From NCBI RefSeq assembly GCF_003344865.1, contig NZ_CP031165.1, positions 4,469,910-4,533,909 on the forward strand: a DNA stretch of 64,000 bases, given 5' to 3'. Origin of the DNA: Euzebya pacifica (GTDB taxonomy: Bacteria; Actinomycetota; Nitriliruptoria; Euzebyales; Euzebyaceae). How positions within the stretch are numbered: position 1 is the first letter of the stretch; every line of letters begins with the position of its first letter. Positions 44,416 to 53,855 of the stretch are shown one piece after another. The notes below the pieces were generated by a model. It ran no database searches and was not told the DNA's origin. It saw nothing but the letters and a program-made list of their open reading frames with translations. The position numbers were made by a program, and so were the translations under genes.

Positions 44416-46584
44416 GTGGTGGTGGTCCTCGCGTCGGAGGCGATGCAACCCGGCATTGCCCACGACGACCTGCTCCTGCTCGTCCTGCAGCTCGCGCTGC
44501 TCCTCGGCCTGGCGCGCCTGCTCGGCATGGTGGCAGCCCGGATGGGCATGCCCGAGGTCGTCGGTGAGCTGACCGCTGGCGTCATCGTCGGCCCGAGCAT
44601 CTTCGGCAACATCGCCCCCGGCGCGCGGGAGTGGTTGTTCCCCGCGACATCGCAGGCGCAGCTGCTGGCCGTCCCGGCGTTCCTCGGCGTCCTCCTGCTG
44701 CTGATCCTGACGGGGTTGGAGACCGACCTCGGCCTGATCAAGGCCAAGGGCCGCACGGCAGGCCTGGTCTCCGCCGGCGGGATCGTCGTGCCGTTCGCCT
44801 CGGGACTGGCGCTCGGCTACGCCATCCCGGCCGTCCTCGTGCCGGCCGACACGCCGCGGACGACGTTCGCGTTGTTCCTCGGGACGGCGCTCAGCATCTC
44901 CGCGATCCCCGTGATCGCCAAGGTGCTGATCGAGCTGCGGGTGATCCGGCGCGACATCGGCCAGCTGACCCTCGCCGCAGGCATGATCGACGACACGGTC
45001 GGCTGGATCCTGCTGTCGATCGTGGCCGGCCTGGCCAGCTCCGGCGAGCTCGCGGCCGGAGCGGTCGTCGGCAGCATCGCCCGGGTGGTCGGGTTCCTGG
45101 TCGTGTCCTACACCCTCGGGGGCTGGCTGGTCAGCCGCACCCTCCGCGCGGTCTCGCGGCGTGCCCCCGGCCCCGGACCGTTGATCTCCGCCGTCGTGGT
45201 GCTGGCGCTGCTCTTCGCCGCCGTGTCGCAGGCGCTGCAGATCGAGGCGGTCCTCGGCGCCTTCGTGCTGGGCATCCTCGCCGGCCGCGAACGACGGGTG
45301 GACCACCGCGTCGTGCACTCCCTGGAGAGCCTGACGCTGACGGTCTTCGCGCCGCTGTTCTTCGCATCGGCAGGCCTGCTGGTGGACCTCGGTGCGCTGC
45401 TGGAGCCCACGACGTTGTGGGTGGCGGCGCTGGTGCTGACCGTGGCCATCGCCGGCAAGTTCCTCGGCGCGTTCGCCGGCGCATCCGTCGCGGGCCTCGG
45501 CCGGTGGGAGGCGCTCGCGCTGGGTGCTGGCATGAACGCACGTGGCGCCCTGGAGATCATCATCGCCACCATCGGCCTGTCCCTCGGGGTGTTGACCGAG
45601 GGCATGTTCGCCATCATCGTGCTCGTCGCCATCGTCACGTCGTTGATGGCCCCGCCCATCCTGGTCCGTGCCCTGAAGAAGGTGCCGATGTCCCCCGAGG
45701 AAGCGGCCCGGCTGCAACGCGAGGCCGCCTCCAGGACGAGCCTGCTGGACAACGTGCACCGCGTCCTGCTGCCCAGCCGTGGCGGCACCAACTCCCAGCT
45801 GGCCGCACAGCTCCTGTCGCGAATCGCCGTCGGGCGGAGCTTCGACGTGACGGTCCTCGCGGGCGGTCCCGACCCCCAGGAGATCCACGGCCGGATCACT
45901 CGCCACCTCTCCCTGCACGGCGGCAACGTCGAGCTGGCCGCGGTGGACGGTGACGACCCGGCCAGCGCCATCCTCGATCGTGCCCGCCGGGGCGGCCACG
46001 ACCTGATCGTGCTGGGGGCCACCGAGACCCGGACCGACGCTCCGGACTCCGCGCTGTTCTCCGCCACGGTGGATCGGGTGCTCATGGACTCGCCGGTACC
46101 GCTGCTGCTGGTCAGCAGCCGCTTCGACGACGACGCCGAGGTGCTGGACCCGCGTGCGCCCGAACGGATCCTCCTGGTCTCCACCGGGGAGGACATCAAC
46201 AACCGGGCCGGCGAGATCGCGTTCGCCGTGGCCAGCGACCCGGAGTCGGTGGTCGACGTCGTCCACGTGGTCGAGCCGCCCCAGAGCACGTGGGCAGAGA
46301 TCGACCTGACCGAGGTGGGTCGGGCACGGGAGCTGGCCGACGAGCTGGCCACCAAGCAGGCGTCGGTCGGCTTGGCCGCTGGCGTGACGGTCCGCACCGA
46401 TGTGCGGATCAGCGACGAACCGCTGGCCCGGGTGGTGGCCGACGCCGCCCGGGCGATCCGGGCGACGTTGGTGGTGATCCGTTCGGATGTGCAGCCGGTG
46501 ACCCGGCGGGCGTTCCTCGGTCACGAGCTCGACCAGCTGCTGCGGGAAGCACCGTGTCCGGTGCTGGTGATCACCAGGGCCTGA
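44416..46584 (+). CDS. Kef-type cation/proton antiporter with C-terminal Usp domains
   Basis: 722 residues. About 12-13 membrane helices in residues 12-410, starting LLLLVLQLALLLGLARLLG, with the CPA2 signatures PEVVGELTAGVIVGPS, LTGLETDL and MNARGALEIIIATIG. The C-terminal 300 residues are soluble and hold two universal-stress-protein units (LIVLGATETRT ... SPVPLLLVSS, and RATLVVIRSDVQP ... APCPVLVI), which may sense nucleotides such as ATP or c-di-AMP. GTG 44416 is favoured by GGAG 7 nt upstream; the ATG at 44443 has GGAGG but only 2 nt spacing. Exchanges K+ or Na+ for H+; exact ion not known. Confidence 0.9.
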   Translation: MVVVLASEAMQPGIAHDDLLLLVLQLALLLGLARLLGMVAARMGMPEVVGELTAGVIVGPSIFGNIAPGAREWLFPATSQAQLLAVPAFLGVLLLLILTGLETDLGLIKAKGRTAGLVSAGGIVVPFASGLALGYAIPAVLVPADTPRTTFALFLGTALSISAIPVIAKVLIELRVIRRDIGQLTLAAGMIDDTVGWILLSIVAGLASSGELAAGAVVGSIARVVGFLVVSYTLGGWLVSRTLRAVSRRAPGPGPLISAVVVLALLFAAVSQALQIEAVLGAFVLGILAGRERRVDHRVVHSLESLTLTVFAPLFFASAGLLVDLGALLEPTTLWVAALVLTVAIAGKFLGAFAGASVAGLGRWEALALGAGMNARGALEIIIATIGLSLGVLTEGMFAIIVLVAIVTSLMAPPILVRALKKVPMSPEEAARLQREAASRTSLLDNVHRVLLPSRGGTNSQLAAQLLSRIAVGRSFDVTVLAGGPDPQEIHGRITRHLSLHGGNVELAAVDGDDPASAILDRARRGGHDLIVLGATETRTDAPDSALFSATVDRVLMDSPVPLLLVSSRFDDDAEVLDPRAPERILLVSTGEDINNRAGEIAFAVASDPESVVDVVHVVEPPQSTWAEIDLTEVGRARELADELATKQASVGLAAGVTVRTDVRISDEPLARVVADAARAIRATLVVIRSDVQPVTRRAFLGHELDQLLREAPCPVLVITRA

Positions 46585-46596
46585 CGGCTCGGTCGG

Positions 46597-46980
46597 TCAC
46601 CAGGCCCCGAACTGGCCGTAGTAGTCGGTGAGCCTGCCCCGGTCGACGTCGGCGAGCCGATCGTCCCGGTCGTCGACCAGGTCCGCTGGACGCTCCGAGG
46701 GTGGCGCGTCGAAGTCGGGCGCGGACTTGATCTGGTCCTTGGTCAGCGACAGGGTCACTCGCCGGTTGGCGAGGTCCACCTCGGTGATCGCGCTGGCCGG
46801 CACGACACGGCGGGTCCCGAAGATCCAGAACCCGGTGTCGACCACGATGTAGGAGTCCCCGACGTCGTGGGTCGCCTCGTCGATGCTGCCGATGTGGCCG
46901 TCGGCGGCGTCGACGTCGAACCCGTCGAGGCCCTCTGCGTGTGGCTGGATGTCGCCACGGTAGGTCCAGAGCTCACTCAT
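46597..46980 (-). CDS. PRC-barrel domain-containing protein
   Basis: 127 residues. A PRC-barrel: FDVDAADGHIGSIDEATHD, SYIVVDTGFWIFGTRRVVPASAITEVD and RVTLSLTKDQI. The C-terminal 40 residues are acidic and end with DYYGQFGAW, seen in small stress-type PRC proteins of actinobacteria. AAAGGAGA 5 nt before the ATG is one of the best ribosome binding sites in the window, so it is probably well translated. Ends 12 bp from the convergent antiporter gene. Biochemical role unknown; the domain commonly binds RNA or protein partners. Confidence 0.85.
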   Translation of the reverse strand: MSELWTYRGDIQPHAEGLDGFDVDAADGHIGSIDEATHDVGDSYIVVDTGFWIFGTRRVVPASAITEVDLANRRVTLSLTKDQIKSAPDFDAPPSERPADLVDDRDDRLADVDRGRLTDYYGQFGAW

Positions 46981-47110
46981 GGCTTCTCCTTTCGTCCCCG
47001 TCCGCCGGTGTGTCCGGCCCTTTCGGGGCACCGGAAGACTCCCCCCGGTCGGAAGGGCCACGCGTGTCCGCTCGGCCCTCGTCCGACGGGCCGGTTTCGG
47101 ATCGCCGCGG

Positions 47111-49609
47111 TCAGGTCGCGGGTGTCTCGAACGCCGGGACGAGGGCGGCGAACAACGCGTCGTCGTCCGGGACGTCACCGCGGACGAAGAAGCTGTCCCG
47201 CACCTCGGGGCCGAGGGTGGCGACGCGTGCCCCCAGCAGGGACACGCCGAGCTCGGACAGCGTGCGGGTCAGCCGGTACAGCACACCGGGGGAATCCGGC
47301 CCGCGGACCTCCAACCGCGTGATGGAGCCCGACGGACGGGTGAGGACCGTGATGGGCACCGGCTGGGCCAGCAGCGGTGGTCGGGCGTCCCGCTGCCGTT
47401 CCCGCTTCTCGACCTCGTCGTCGAGCTCGACCTCGCCGGCGTAGGCGCGGCGGAGGGCCGGCACGATCCGGTCCCACGATCGGTCCTGCATCGTGCGGAC
47501 CACGAACCAGTCCAGGGCGGTGCCGTCGACATGGGTGAAGACCCGCGCCTCGAGCACGTCGCACTTGTGCACCGCCAGGACGCCGAGGCAGTCGGCCACC
47601 ATGCCCCGCCGGTCGGGGCCAGCGATGCTGAGGATCTGCACGCCCTCCGCAGGCCCTTCGCGCACGTCGACGTGCAGGCCGTCGGTGACGTCGTCCAGGA
47701 GCCTGGCGTGCGCGGCTATCTGGTCGGCGGAGGCCACCCTGAGGTACCGCTTGGGCAGCCCGTCGACGGCGGTCCGGACCAGCTCCTCCTCGAGGCCTCG
47801 CCGGGCGGCCGCCCGGATGACCACCTGGGGCGTCGAGGGGCGAACCAGCGCCTCACCCTCCAGGACCCGACGCAGCCGATGGTGCAGCCTGGTGACCAGC
47901 AGGTCCTTCCAGGTCGACCACGCCGGTTTCCCGGTCGCGCGGGAGTCCGCGAAGCCGAGCAGGAACAAGCCGTCGAGCAGCTCGGTGTTGCCGATGGTGA
48001 CCGCGACCTGCTCGATCTCGTCGGGATCGTCGATGTCGCGTTGGGTGGCGACGTCGGGCAGCAGCAGGTGGTGGCGGATCAGCCCCGCCACCCGGTCGGC
48101 CCGTTCCTGGCTGAACCCCATGTGGAGGACCCAGTCGCGGGCGACGGCCTCACCCGACACCGAGTGGTCCCCCGGCCAGGCCTTGCCGACGTCGTGCAGC
48201 CAGGTGCCCAGGACCAGCGCGTCGGGGTCCTCCATCTCCGCGAAGATCCGGACGTGCGCCTCGTCGAGGTCGCCGCTGACGATCGACGCCAGCCAGGCGC
48301 TCGCCTGCATCAGGTGGGTGTCGAGGTCGAAGGTGTGCAAGGGGTTGCGCTGCGGACGGCCGCGCACCCGTCCCCACTCGGGGAGGTAGGCCTCCAGCAC
48401 GCCCAGGTAGTCGGCATCCGCCATCGCGGGCAGCCCGCCGGCCCCCGCCCGCAGCAGCTCGAGCAGTGCATCACGGGCCCGCTGGTCCCACGCCAACGAC
48501 CCGGCCGCTTCCACCTCGCGCTGCAGGCGAACGGCGCTCCGTCGTCCCACCACGGTGCGGTGGACGGCCGCAGCAGCGGCGGCCCTGAGGGCCAACGAGG
48601 GGTCGTCGGCGACATGCGCAGCGACGTCGACCTCGACCAACCCATCGACGAGCGTCAGGTCGGGCCCGACGACCTTCGGCGTGGCGGGCCGACGACGTCG
48701 GCCCCGCCGGGCGTCCTCCAGCAGGACCGGCCACGTGCGGGCATGCAGGTGGGCGATGGTCCGGGTTGCCAGGCCCACCTCGCGCAGCAGCTCGTCCCCG
48801 TCGGCCATGCCAAGCGCCGCGGCGACCTCGTCCTGGAGGTCGAGCCGCAGCTGGTTGCGGATGCTGCGGTCACCCACGAGGTGCAGCGCGCACCTGGCGG
48901 CGAGCAACGTCTCGCCTGCGGCGGCAAGGGCCGACCGGTCGGCGGCGCCCAGGTAGCGGGCACCCACCAGCGGATCCAGCCCGGGATCGTCGAGCAGGAT
49001 CGCCCCTGCCCAACGGAGGGAGTGGAGGTCCCGAAGGCCGCCGGTGCCGTCCTTGAGCTCGGGCTCGAGCGCGCCGGCCGTGCTGCCGTGTCGGCGATGC
49101 CGCTCGGCGTCGGCCTCGGTGAGCTCCGTGGCGAGCTTGCCACCGGCCCGTTTGAGCCAGCGGGTGACGCGTGCAGCCAGGTCATCGGCCATGCCACGGT
49201 TGCCGGCCACCAGGCGACGTTCGGTGACGGCGGTGGCGGTGTCGACGCGATCACCTGCAGCCTTCACGGCCTCCTTGGTGGTGCGCACGGCATGACCGAC
49301 CGACAAGCCGGCATCCCACAGCGGATAGCAGATGGCCTTGACCATGTCCTCGAGGTCACGACCGCTCCATCCGTCGTGGAGGATCAGCAGATCGATGTCG
49401 CTGCGAGGACACAACGACCGGCGGGCATAGGAGCCGAGCGCGACCAACGCCAGACCACCCGACCGGTGCCCGGGTTCGGCGGTGAACGCCTCCAGCAGGC
49501 CGCTGAGGGCCTGATCGACCCGGGCCGTCCACTCCAGCGTCCAGGCACGGCCCGGTGCGGCGTCGATGGTGGACGCGTCCAGCAGGGCGGGCGCGTCGAG
49601 GATGGTCAC
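47111..49609 (-). CDS. glnD: [protein-PII] uridylyltransferase / uridylyl-removing enzyme
   Basis: 832 residues from GTG 49609. Domain order is that of GlnD: nucleotidyltransferase with GSYARRSLCPRSDIDLLIL (GS...DxD metal site), a helical region with the NTase helices, an HD phosphohydrolase (HTFDLDTHLMQ and TWLHDVGKAWPGDH) and two C-terminal ACT domains (TVLTRPSGSI and SPGVLYRLTRTLSELG). It attaches or removes UMP (or AMP in actinobacteria, as known for S. coelicolor) on PII according to glutamine. It lies 37 bp after glnB on the same strand and so shares its promoter. No Shine-Dalgarno close to GTG 49609. Confidence 0.95.
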   Translation of the reverse strand: MTILDAPALLDASTIDAAPGRAWTLEWTARVDQALSGLLEAFTAEPGHRSGGLALVALGSYARRSLCPRSDIDLLILHDGWSGRDLEDMVKAICYPLWDAGLSVGHAVRTTKEAVKAAGDRVDTATAVTERRLVAGNRGMADDLAARVTRWLKRAGGKLATELTEADAERHRRHGSTAGALEPELKDGTGGLRDLHSLRWAGAILLDDPGLDPLVGARYLGAADRSALAAAGETLLAARCALHLVGDRSIRNQLRLDLQDEVAAALGMADGDELLREVGLATRTIAHLHARTWPVLLEDARRGRRRRPATPKVVGPDLTLVDGLVEVDVAAHVADDPSLALRAAAAAAVHRTVVGRRSAVRLQREVEAAGSLAWDQRARDALLELLRAGAGGLPAMADADYLGVLEAYLPEWGRVRGRPQRNPLHTFDLDTHLMQASAWLASIVSGDLDEAHVRIFAEMEDPDALVLGTWLHDVGKAWPGDHSVSGEAVARDWVLHMGFSQERADRVAGLIRHHLLLPDVATQRDIDDPDEIEQVAVTIGNTELLDGLFLLGFADSRATGKPAWSTWKDLLVTRLHHRLRRVLEGEALVRPSTPQVVIRAAARRGLEEELVRTAVDGLPKRYLRVASADQIAAHARLLDDVTDGLHVDVREGPAEGVQILSIAGPDRRGMVADCLGVLAVHKCDVLEARVFTHVDGTALDWFVVRTMQDRSWDRIVPALRRAYAGEVELDDEVEKRERQRDARPPLLAQPVPITVLTRPSGSITRLEVRGPDSPGVLYRLTRTLSELGVSLLGARVATLGPEVRDSFFVRGDVPDDDALFAALVPAFETPAT

Positions 49610-49646
49610 TGCGGGCGGCTCGGACTCCCTGATGCGGTGAGGCGGG

Positions 49647-50024
<378 letters not shown>

Positions 50025-50031
50025 TCAGTCG

Positions 50032-50037
50032 AGCCTA
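50032..50037 (-). promoter_or_regulatory. -10 element of glnB-glnD
   Basis: TAGGCT on the minus strand, 46-51 nt upstream of the glnB ATG. No convincing -35 is present; the GlnR-like box starts 12 bp further upstream, in the -35 region. Confidence 0.5.
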
Positions 50038-50048
50038 GTGTCAGTCGA

Positions 50049-50086
50049 GTTTCACTGAGGTGCTTGCGGTGTTTCGTTGGCGTTAA
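50049..50086 (-). promoter_or_regulatory. GlnR-type box upstream of glnB
   Basis: Read on the minus strand the site is TTAAC-n6-GAAAC-n6-AGCAC-n6-GAAAC, a match in spacing and bases to the actinobacterial GlnR consensus gTnAc-n6-GaAAc-n6-GtnAC-n6-GAAAc. It sits directly upstream of the -10 TAGGCT of glnB, where GlnR would act as activator. A 10-bp direct repeat GTCAGTCGAG (50024 and 50040) overlaps its downstream edge. Confidence 0.75.
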
Positions 50087-50141
50087 CAGCAGGGCCATGC
50101 AGCCGAAACGGCAACTCCAGCGACCTCGTCGGACCGGTGGA

Positions 50142-50780
50142 TCAGCCCAGGAGTCCACGCCGGAAGGCGTGGGCGACCAGCTCGGTCCGGTCGTGCACCG
50201 AGAACTTCTTGAAGAGGTTCTCCAGGTGCTTCTGGGCGGTCCGCGCGCTGATCCCGAGCTTCTCGGCGATCTCGCGGTTGGCCATGCCCTCGGCGACGAG
50301 CTCGAGCACCTCCTGCTCGCGCTTGGTGACGTCGGGCTGCCCCATGGGCACACCCCGCTGTGCGTCCTCCAGCAGCTTCGGGACGAACTCCTGGCCGATG
50401 ACGGTCTCGCCCGCAACGGCGTTGCGGATGCCCGCAGCGAGGTCGGCACCGGCCACGGACTTCAGCAGGTAGCCGTCGGCCCCCGCGGCCAACGCCTCAC
50501 GCAGGTGACGGGAGGTGTCGTGGACGCTCAGCATGAGGATGGTGACGTCGGAACCGCTGGCGCGGAGCTGTCGAGCGACCTCGACCCCCTCCTCCTCGCC
50601 GAGGCGAAGGTCCAGCAGCACGAGGTCCGGCTCGACGTCGCCGATGACCTTCACGGCCTCTGCGATCGTGCCGGCCTCGCCGGTCACGCGGATGTCGGAG
50701 AACTGCGAGAGCAGGCTCTGCAGTCCTTCGCGCACCAGCGAGTGATCGTCGACGATCACGACCCCGATGGGTTCAGACAC
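50142..50780 (-). CDS. NarL/LuxR-type response regulator
   Basis: 212 residues from GTG 50780. Receiver domain: VVIVDDHSLVREG with the acidic pair, LVLLDLRLGEEEG with the phosphorylatable Asp, SVHDTSR and a Lys in YLLKSV. A LuxR helix-turn-helix at the C-terminus: LTKREQEVLELVAEGMANREIA-like order (here TKREQEVLELV, ANREIAEKLGISARTAQ). GGGGAG 10 nt upstream of the start. Orphan: no histidine kinase is adjacent. 155 bp before the glnB operon on the same strand, but with the GlnR box in between, so not obviously co-transcribed. Confidence 0.93.
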   Translation of the reverse strand: MSEPIGVVIVDDHSLVREGLQSLLSQFSDIRVTGEAGTIAEAVKVIGDVEPDLVLLDLRLGEEEGVEVARQLRASGSDVTILMLSVHDTSRHLREALAAGADGYLLKSVAGADLAAGIRNAVAGETVIGQEFVPKLLEDAQRGVPMGQPDVTKREQEVLELVAEGMANREIAEKLGISARTAQKHLENLFKKFSVHDRTELVAHAFRRGLLG

Positions 50781-50871
50781 GGCACCAGCTCCCCTTCATG
50801 CGTGTTGAGTGGTTCGACAGCTTAACCATGCCGAGGAGCGTTCATCGGGAAGATGACCGGACGGGTGTGCA

Positions 50872-52032
50872 TCAGCTGGGCAGGGTCAGCATGTAGTCGT
50901 CGGCCTCGTCGTCCCACTCCATCTCGATGATCTCGCGGGTGCGAGCGGCCTTGCAGAACTGCAGGAAGCCACCGAAGCCGAAGCGCTTCTCGCTGAAATC
51001 GGCCTGACGGTTGCGCAGCCGGTCCTTCAGGCCCGACAGCGGTGCGCTGCCCTCCTCGGCCACGACGTCGTGCAGCAAGCGGAAGGCGTCCTCCTCGGAG
51101 TCCGACGCCTCGGGGAAGCTGACCTCGGGGTCGCCCTTGGCCGCACCCGTGCTGAGCTCGATGATGTCCTTGGACTCGAGGTCGCGCAGCAGCTCGCCGA
51201 AGGCCCTGAAGCCCCAGTCGGCCTCGCTGAACGTCGGGTCCTTGCGGATGATCGCGCGCTTGAGCATGGAGGCCAGGACCACGCCGCTGCTGGAGCGCTG
51301 CAGGCCCGACAGGGTCTGGGTGACCAGCTTGTTGACGTCGCGGGGCGGCTCGTCCTCCTCGTCCTCGGTGCTGTCCTCGACGGCCTCCGGTTCCTCCGGG
51401 GTCGTCTCCGGCTCGCCGCGGTCGGCGTCCTTTGGCTGCTTGGGCGCCGGACGGCTCGATCCGCCGCCACCACGCCCGCGACCACCACGACCACGGCCGC
51501 CGCCACCGCCACCGCTGCTGCCGCCACCACGCTTCTTCTTGGTGGGCAGCTCCACGCCCTCGAGGCGCTCGTAGAAGATGAACTCGTCACACGCCGGCGG
51601 CAGGAGCCTGGAGGTCGACGCCTCGAGGCCCACGCCGATCACGCGCTTGTTCAGCTCGCGGAGCTTGTTGACGAGCGGGGTGAAGTCGGAGTCGCCGGTG
51701 CAGATGACGAACGTGGTGATGTAGTCGCGCTCGAACACGAGCTCGATCGCATCGACGGCCATCTTGATGTCCGCGGCGTTCTTGCGGACCACCCCCATCC
51801 GCTGGGGGATCTCGATGAGCTCGACGTTCTCCTTGGTGAGCATCCGTCGATCCTCGTCGAAGTACGACCAGTCGGCGTAGGCGCGGCGCACCACGACACG
51901 ACCTCGTTCGGCCAGGGCGTCTGCCAGCGGCCGCAGCGCGAACTGCATGCCGCGAAGGTCTTCGCGCGCACCGATGGCAAGGTTCTCGTAGTCCAAGAAC
52001 AGCGCGATGCGTTCCTCATCCATTGAGCTCAT
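50872..52032 (-). CDS. NYN domain (PIN-like RNase) protein with RGG linker and OST-HTH/LOTUS domains
   Basis: 386 residues. A NYN domain (about 1-160) with the acidic residues of a PIN-like nuclease: LFLDYENLA, NAADIKMAVDA and CTGDSDFTPL. A Gly/Arg linker follows (about 168-193, GGGGGGRGRGGRGRGGGG), then two OST-HTH/LOTUS-like units (about 232-300 and 313-386; VTQTLSGLQR... and RLLHDVVAEEG...RFGFGGFLQFC). The whole looks like an RNA-binding nuclease or RNA-decay regulator, with an RGG box more familiar from eukaryotic RNA-binding proteins. ATG 52032 has TACCGT 7 nt upstream, indicating leaderless transcription. Divergent from the acyl-CoA dehydrogenase gene. Confidence 0.85.
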   Translation of the reverse strand: MSSMDEERIALFLDYENLAIGAREDLRGMQFALRPLADALAERGRVVVRRAYADWSYFDEDRRMLTKENVELIEIPQRMGVVRKNAADIKMAVDAIELVFERDYITTFVICTGDSDFTPLVNKLRELNKRVIGVGLEASTSRLLPPACDEFIFYERLEGVELPTKKKRGGGSSGGGGGGRGRGGRGRGGGGSSRPAPKQPKDADRGEPETTPEEPEAVEDSTEDEEDEPPRDVNKLVTQTLSGLQRSSSGVVLASMLKRAIIRKDPTFSEADWGFRAFGELLRDLESKDIIELSTGAAKGDPEVSFPEASDSEEDAFRLLHDVVAEEGSAPLSGLKDRLRNRQADFSEKRFGFGGFLQFCKAARTREIIEMEWDDEADDYMLTLPS

Positions 52033-52039
52033 GTGTCGC

Positions 52040-52045
52040 ACGGTA
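52040..52045 (-). promoter_or_regulatory. -10 element of the NYN-LOTUS gene (leaderless)
   Basis: TACCGT on the minus strand, 7 nt before the ATG at 52032; it argues against the inner ATG at 52023. Confidence 0.6.
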
Positions 52046-52102
52046 CACGGGAGTCGTCGCTTGGCTGTGTTGCGCTGGGTGTCCACGTCGCAGGGGGCGC
52101 AC

Positions 52103-52108
52103 TACGCT
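52103..52108 (+). promoter_or_regulatory. -10 element of the acyl-CoA dehydrogenase gene (leaderless)
   Basis: TACGCT followed by 6 nt and the ATG at 52115. Confidence 0.55.
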
Positions 52109-52114
52109 TCGCCC

Positions 52115-53845
52115 ATGGACTTCTTCCAGGACGCCCCGGAGCTGACCGACACGTGGACCGCCGATCCGGCGCTGCGAGCCCACCTGGAGCGGCTGCTGCC
52201 CGACGACGTCCTGTCCCGGGTCGGGCCCGGACTGGCCGAGCTGGGGGTCGCCGCGGCCACGAGCCTGCAGGCGCTGGGCGAACGTGCCGAGTCCGAGCAG
52301 CCACGGGTCGAGCACTACGACCCCTGGGGACGTCGGATCGACCAGATCGTCGTGTCGGACGCCTGGACCGCCCTGCACGGCGAGCAGGCGCGGCTGGGCC
52401 TGGCCGCCATCCCCTACGAAGGCGACCACGGCGAGCACGCACGGCTCGTGCAGCTTGCGGTGCAGCACCTCTACGGACCTTCGTCGGCGGTCTACAGCTG
52501 CCCGGTCTCCATGACCGACGCCGCCGTCCGGGTGCTGCTGGACAGCGCCGAACCCGAGCTGCGCGACCGCGTCGTGCCGAAGCTGACCAGCCGTGCGGCG
52601 GACGCGTGGACGTCGGGGCAGTGGATGACGGAGAAGCCAGGCGGCTCCGATGTCGGGCGGACCGAGACCGTCGCCCGTCCGCTGCCCGACGGCGGGTACG
52701 CGCTGACCGGCGTGAAGTGGTTCACGTCCGCGACGACGGCTGACTGTGCGCTGGCGCTCGCCCGGACGCTGGACGCCGACGGCAACGGTGTGGCTGGCTC
52801 CCGCGGACTCGGCCTGTACCTGGTGGAGATGGTCGACCCGCGGGACGGTCGCCGTCAGATCGGCGACACCATCCGTGTGCGTCGGCTGAAGGACAAGCTG
52901 GGCACCAAGGCGCTGCCGACCGCCGAGCTGGACCTCGACGGCGCCTACGCGACGCCCGTCGGCCCACCCCATCGTGGGGTGAAGACGATCAGCGGCATGC
53001 TCAGCATCACCCGGCTGTGGAACGCCATGTCCTCGGCGTCGGGACTGGCCCGTGCGGTACAGCTGGCCCTGTCCTACGCCACCAGGCGGGAGGTGTTCGG
53101 CACGCCCCTGGTCGAGCAGCCCCTGCATCGCGTGACGCTTGCCGAGCTGCAGGTCGACTACGAGGCCACGCTGGCCCTGGTCGTCCGGGCGTCGGAGCTG
53201 ACCGGCCGGGTCGAGGCAGGCGTGGCCAGCGAAGCCGACGCGCAGGTGCTGCGGGCGCTGATGCCGGTCACGAAGCTGTTCACCGCCAAGTACGCCGTGG
53301 CCGGCGCGTCGGAGGCGCTGGAGGCGTTCGGTGGCGCCGGCTACATCGAGAACACCGGCCTGCCGGCCCTGCTGCGCAACGCCCAGGTCCTCTCCATCTG
53401 GGAGGGCACCACCAACGTGCTCAGCCTGGACCTGCTGCGCGCGGCCGTGCGGGAGCACGCCCTCGCCCCCCTGCTGGCCGACGTGGCCGAGCGGATGGCC
53501 GGCGCCGACGTGCCGGAGCTGGCCGAGTCGGTGCGCCTCGTCGCGTCGCAGGCCCAGTCGCTCGGGGCGGCAGCCGCTGCGTGGGCAGACGCGGGCCAGG
53601 ATGCCGTCGAGGCAGGCATGCGGGCCTTCGCCATGCGGGTGGGCACCGTCTACACCGCCGCCCTCCTGCTCGAGCACGCCGCGCACCGCCTGGCCAAGCA
53701 CGACGACGCGGCCGCCGCGGTCGCCAACCGTTGGGTCCGGCGCGAGCTCGGCGGTCCCGAGGACGTGTCGCCCGACCCAACCCGCTTGCGCCAGGCCGAC
53801 GTCATCCTGCAGGCTCCGCTCGCCACGATCGGCGGCACGGCCTGA
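52115..53845 (+). CDS. acyl-CoA dehydrogenase family protein (AidB-like)
   Basis: 576 residues. FAD-dependent acyl-CoA dehydrogenase fold: the mid-domain WMTEKPGGSDVGRTETVA (AidB-type substrate loop with WMTE..GGSD), KWFTSATTADCALALAR, then AIGAA-like region, and the C-terminal catalytic segment GYIENTGLPALLRNAQVLSIWEGTTNVLS. Residues match the AidB/isovaleryl-CoA dehydrogenase-like group that includes DNA-alkylation response proteins. It oxidises an acyl-CoA or related thioester, electrons to ETF; true substrate unknown. The ATG at 52115 follows TACGCT by 6 nt. A tRNA lies immediately downstream. Confidence 0.93.
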   Translation: MDFFQDAPELTDTWTADPALRAHLERLLPDDVLSRVGPGLAELGVAAATSLQALGERAESEQPRVEHYDPWGRRIDQIVVSDAWTALHGEQARLGLAAIPYEGDHGEHARLVQLAVQHLYGPSSAVYSCPVSMTDAAVRVLLDSAEPELRDRVVPKLTSRAADAWTSGQWMTEKPGGSDVGRTETVARPLPDGGYALTGVKWFTSATTADCALALARTLDADGNGVAGSRGLGLYLVEMVDPRDGRRQIGDTIRVRRLKDKLGTKALPTAELDLDGAYATPVGPPHRGVKTISGMLSITRLWNAMSSASGLARAVQLALSYATRREVFGTPLVEQPLHRVTLAELQVDYEATLALVVRASELTGRVEAGVASEADAQVLRALMPVTKLFTAKYAVAGASEALEAFGGAGYIENTGLPALLRNAQVLSIWEGTTNVLSLDLLRAAVREHALAPLLADVAERMAGADVPELAESVRLVASQAQSLGAAAAAWADAGQDAVEAGMRAFAMRVGTVYTAALLLEHAAHRLAKHDDAAAAVANRWVRRELGGPEDVSPDPTRLRQADVILQAPLATIGGTA

Positions 53846-53855
53846 TCACGGGCAC

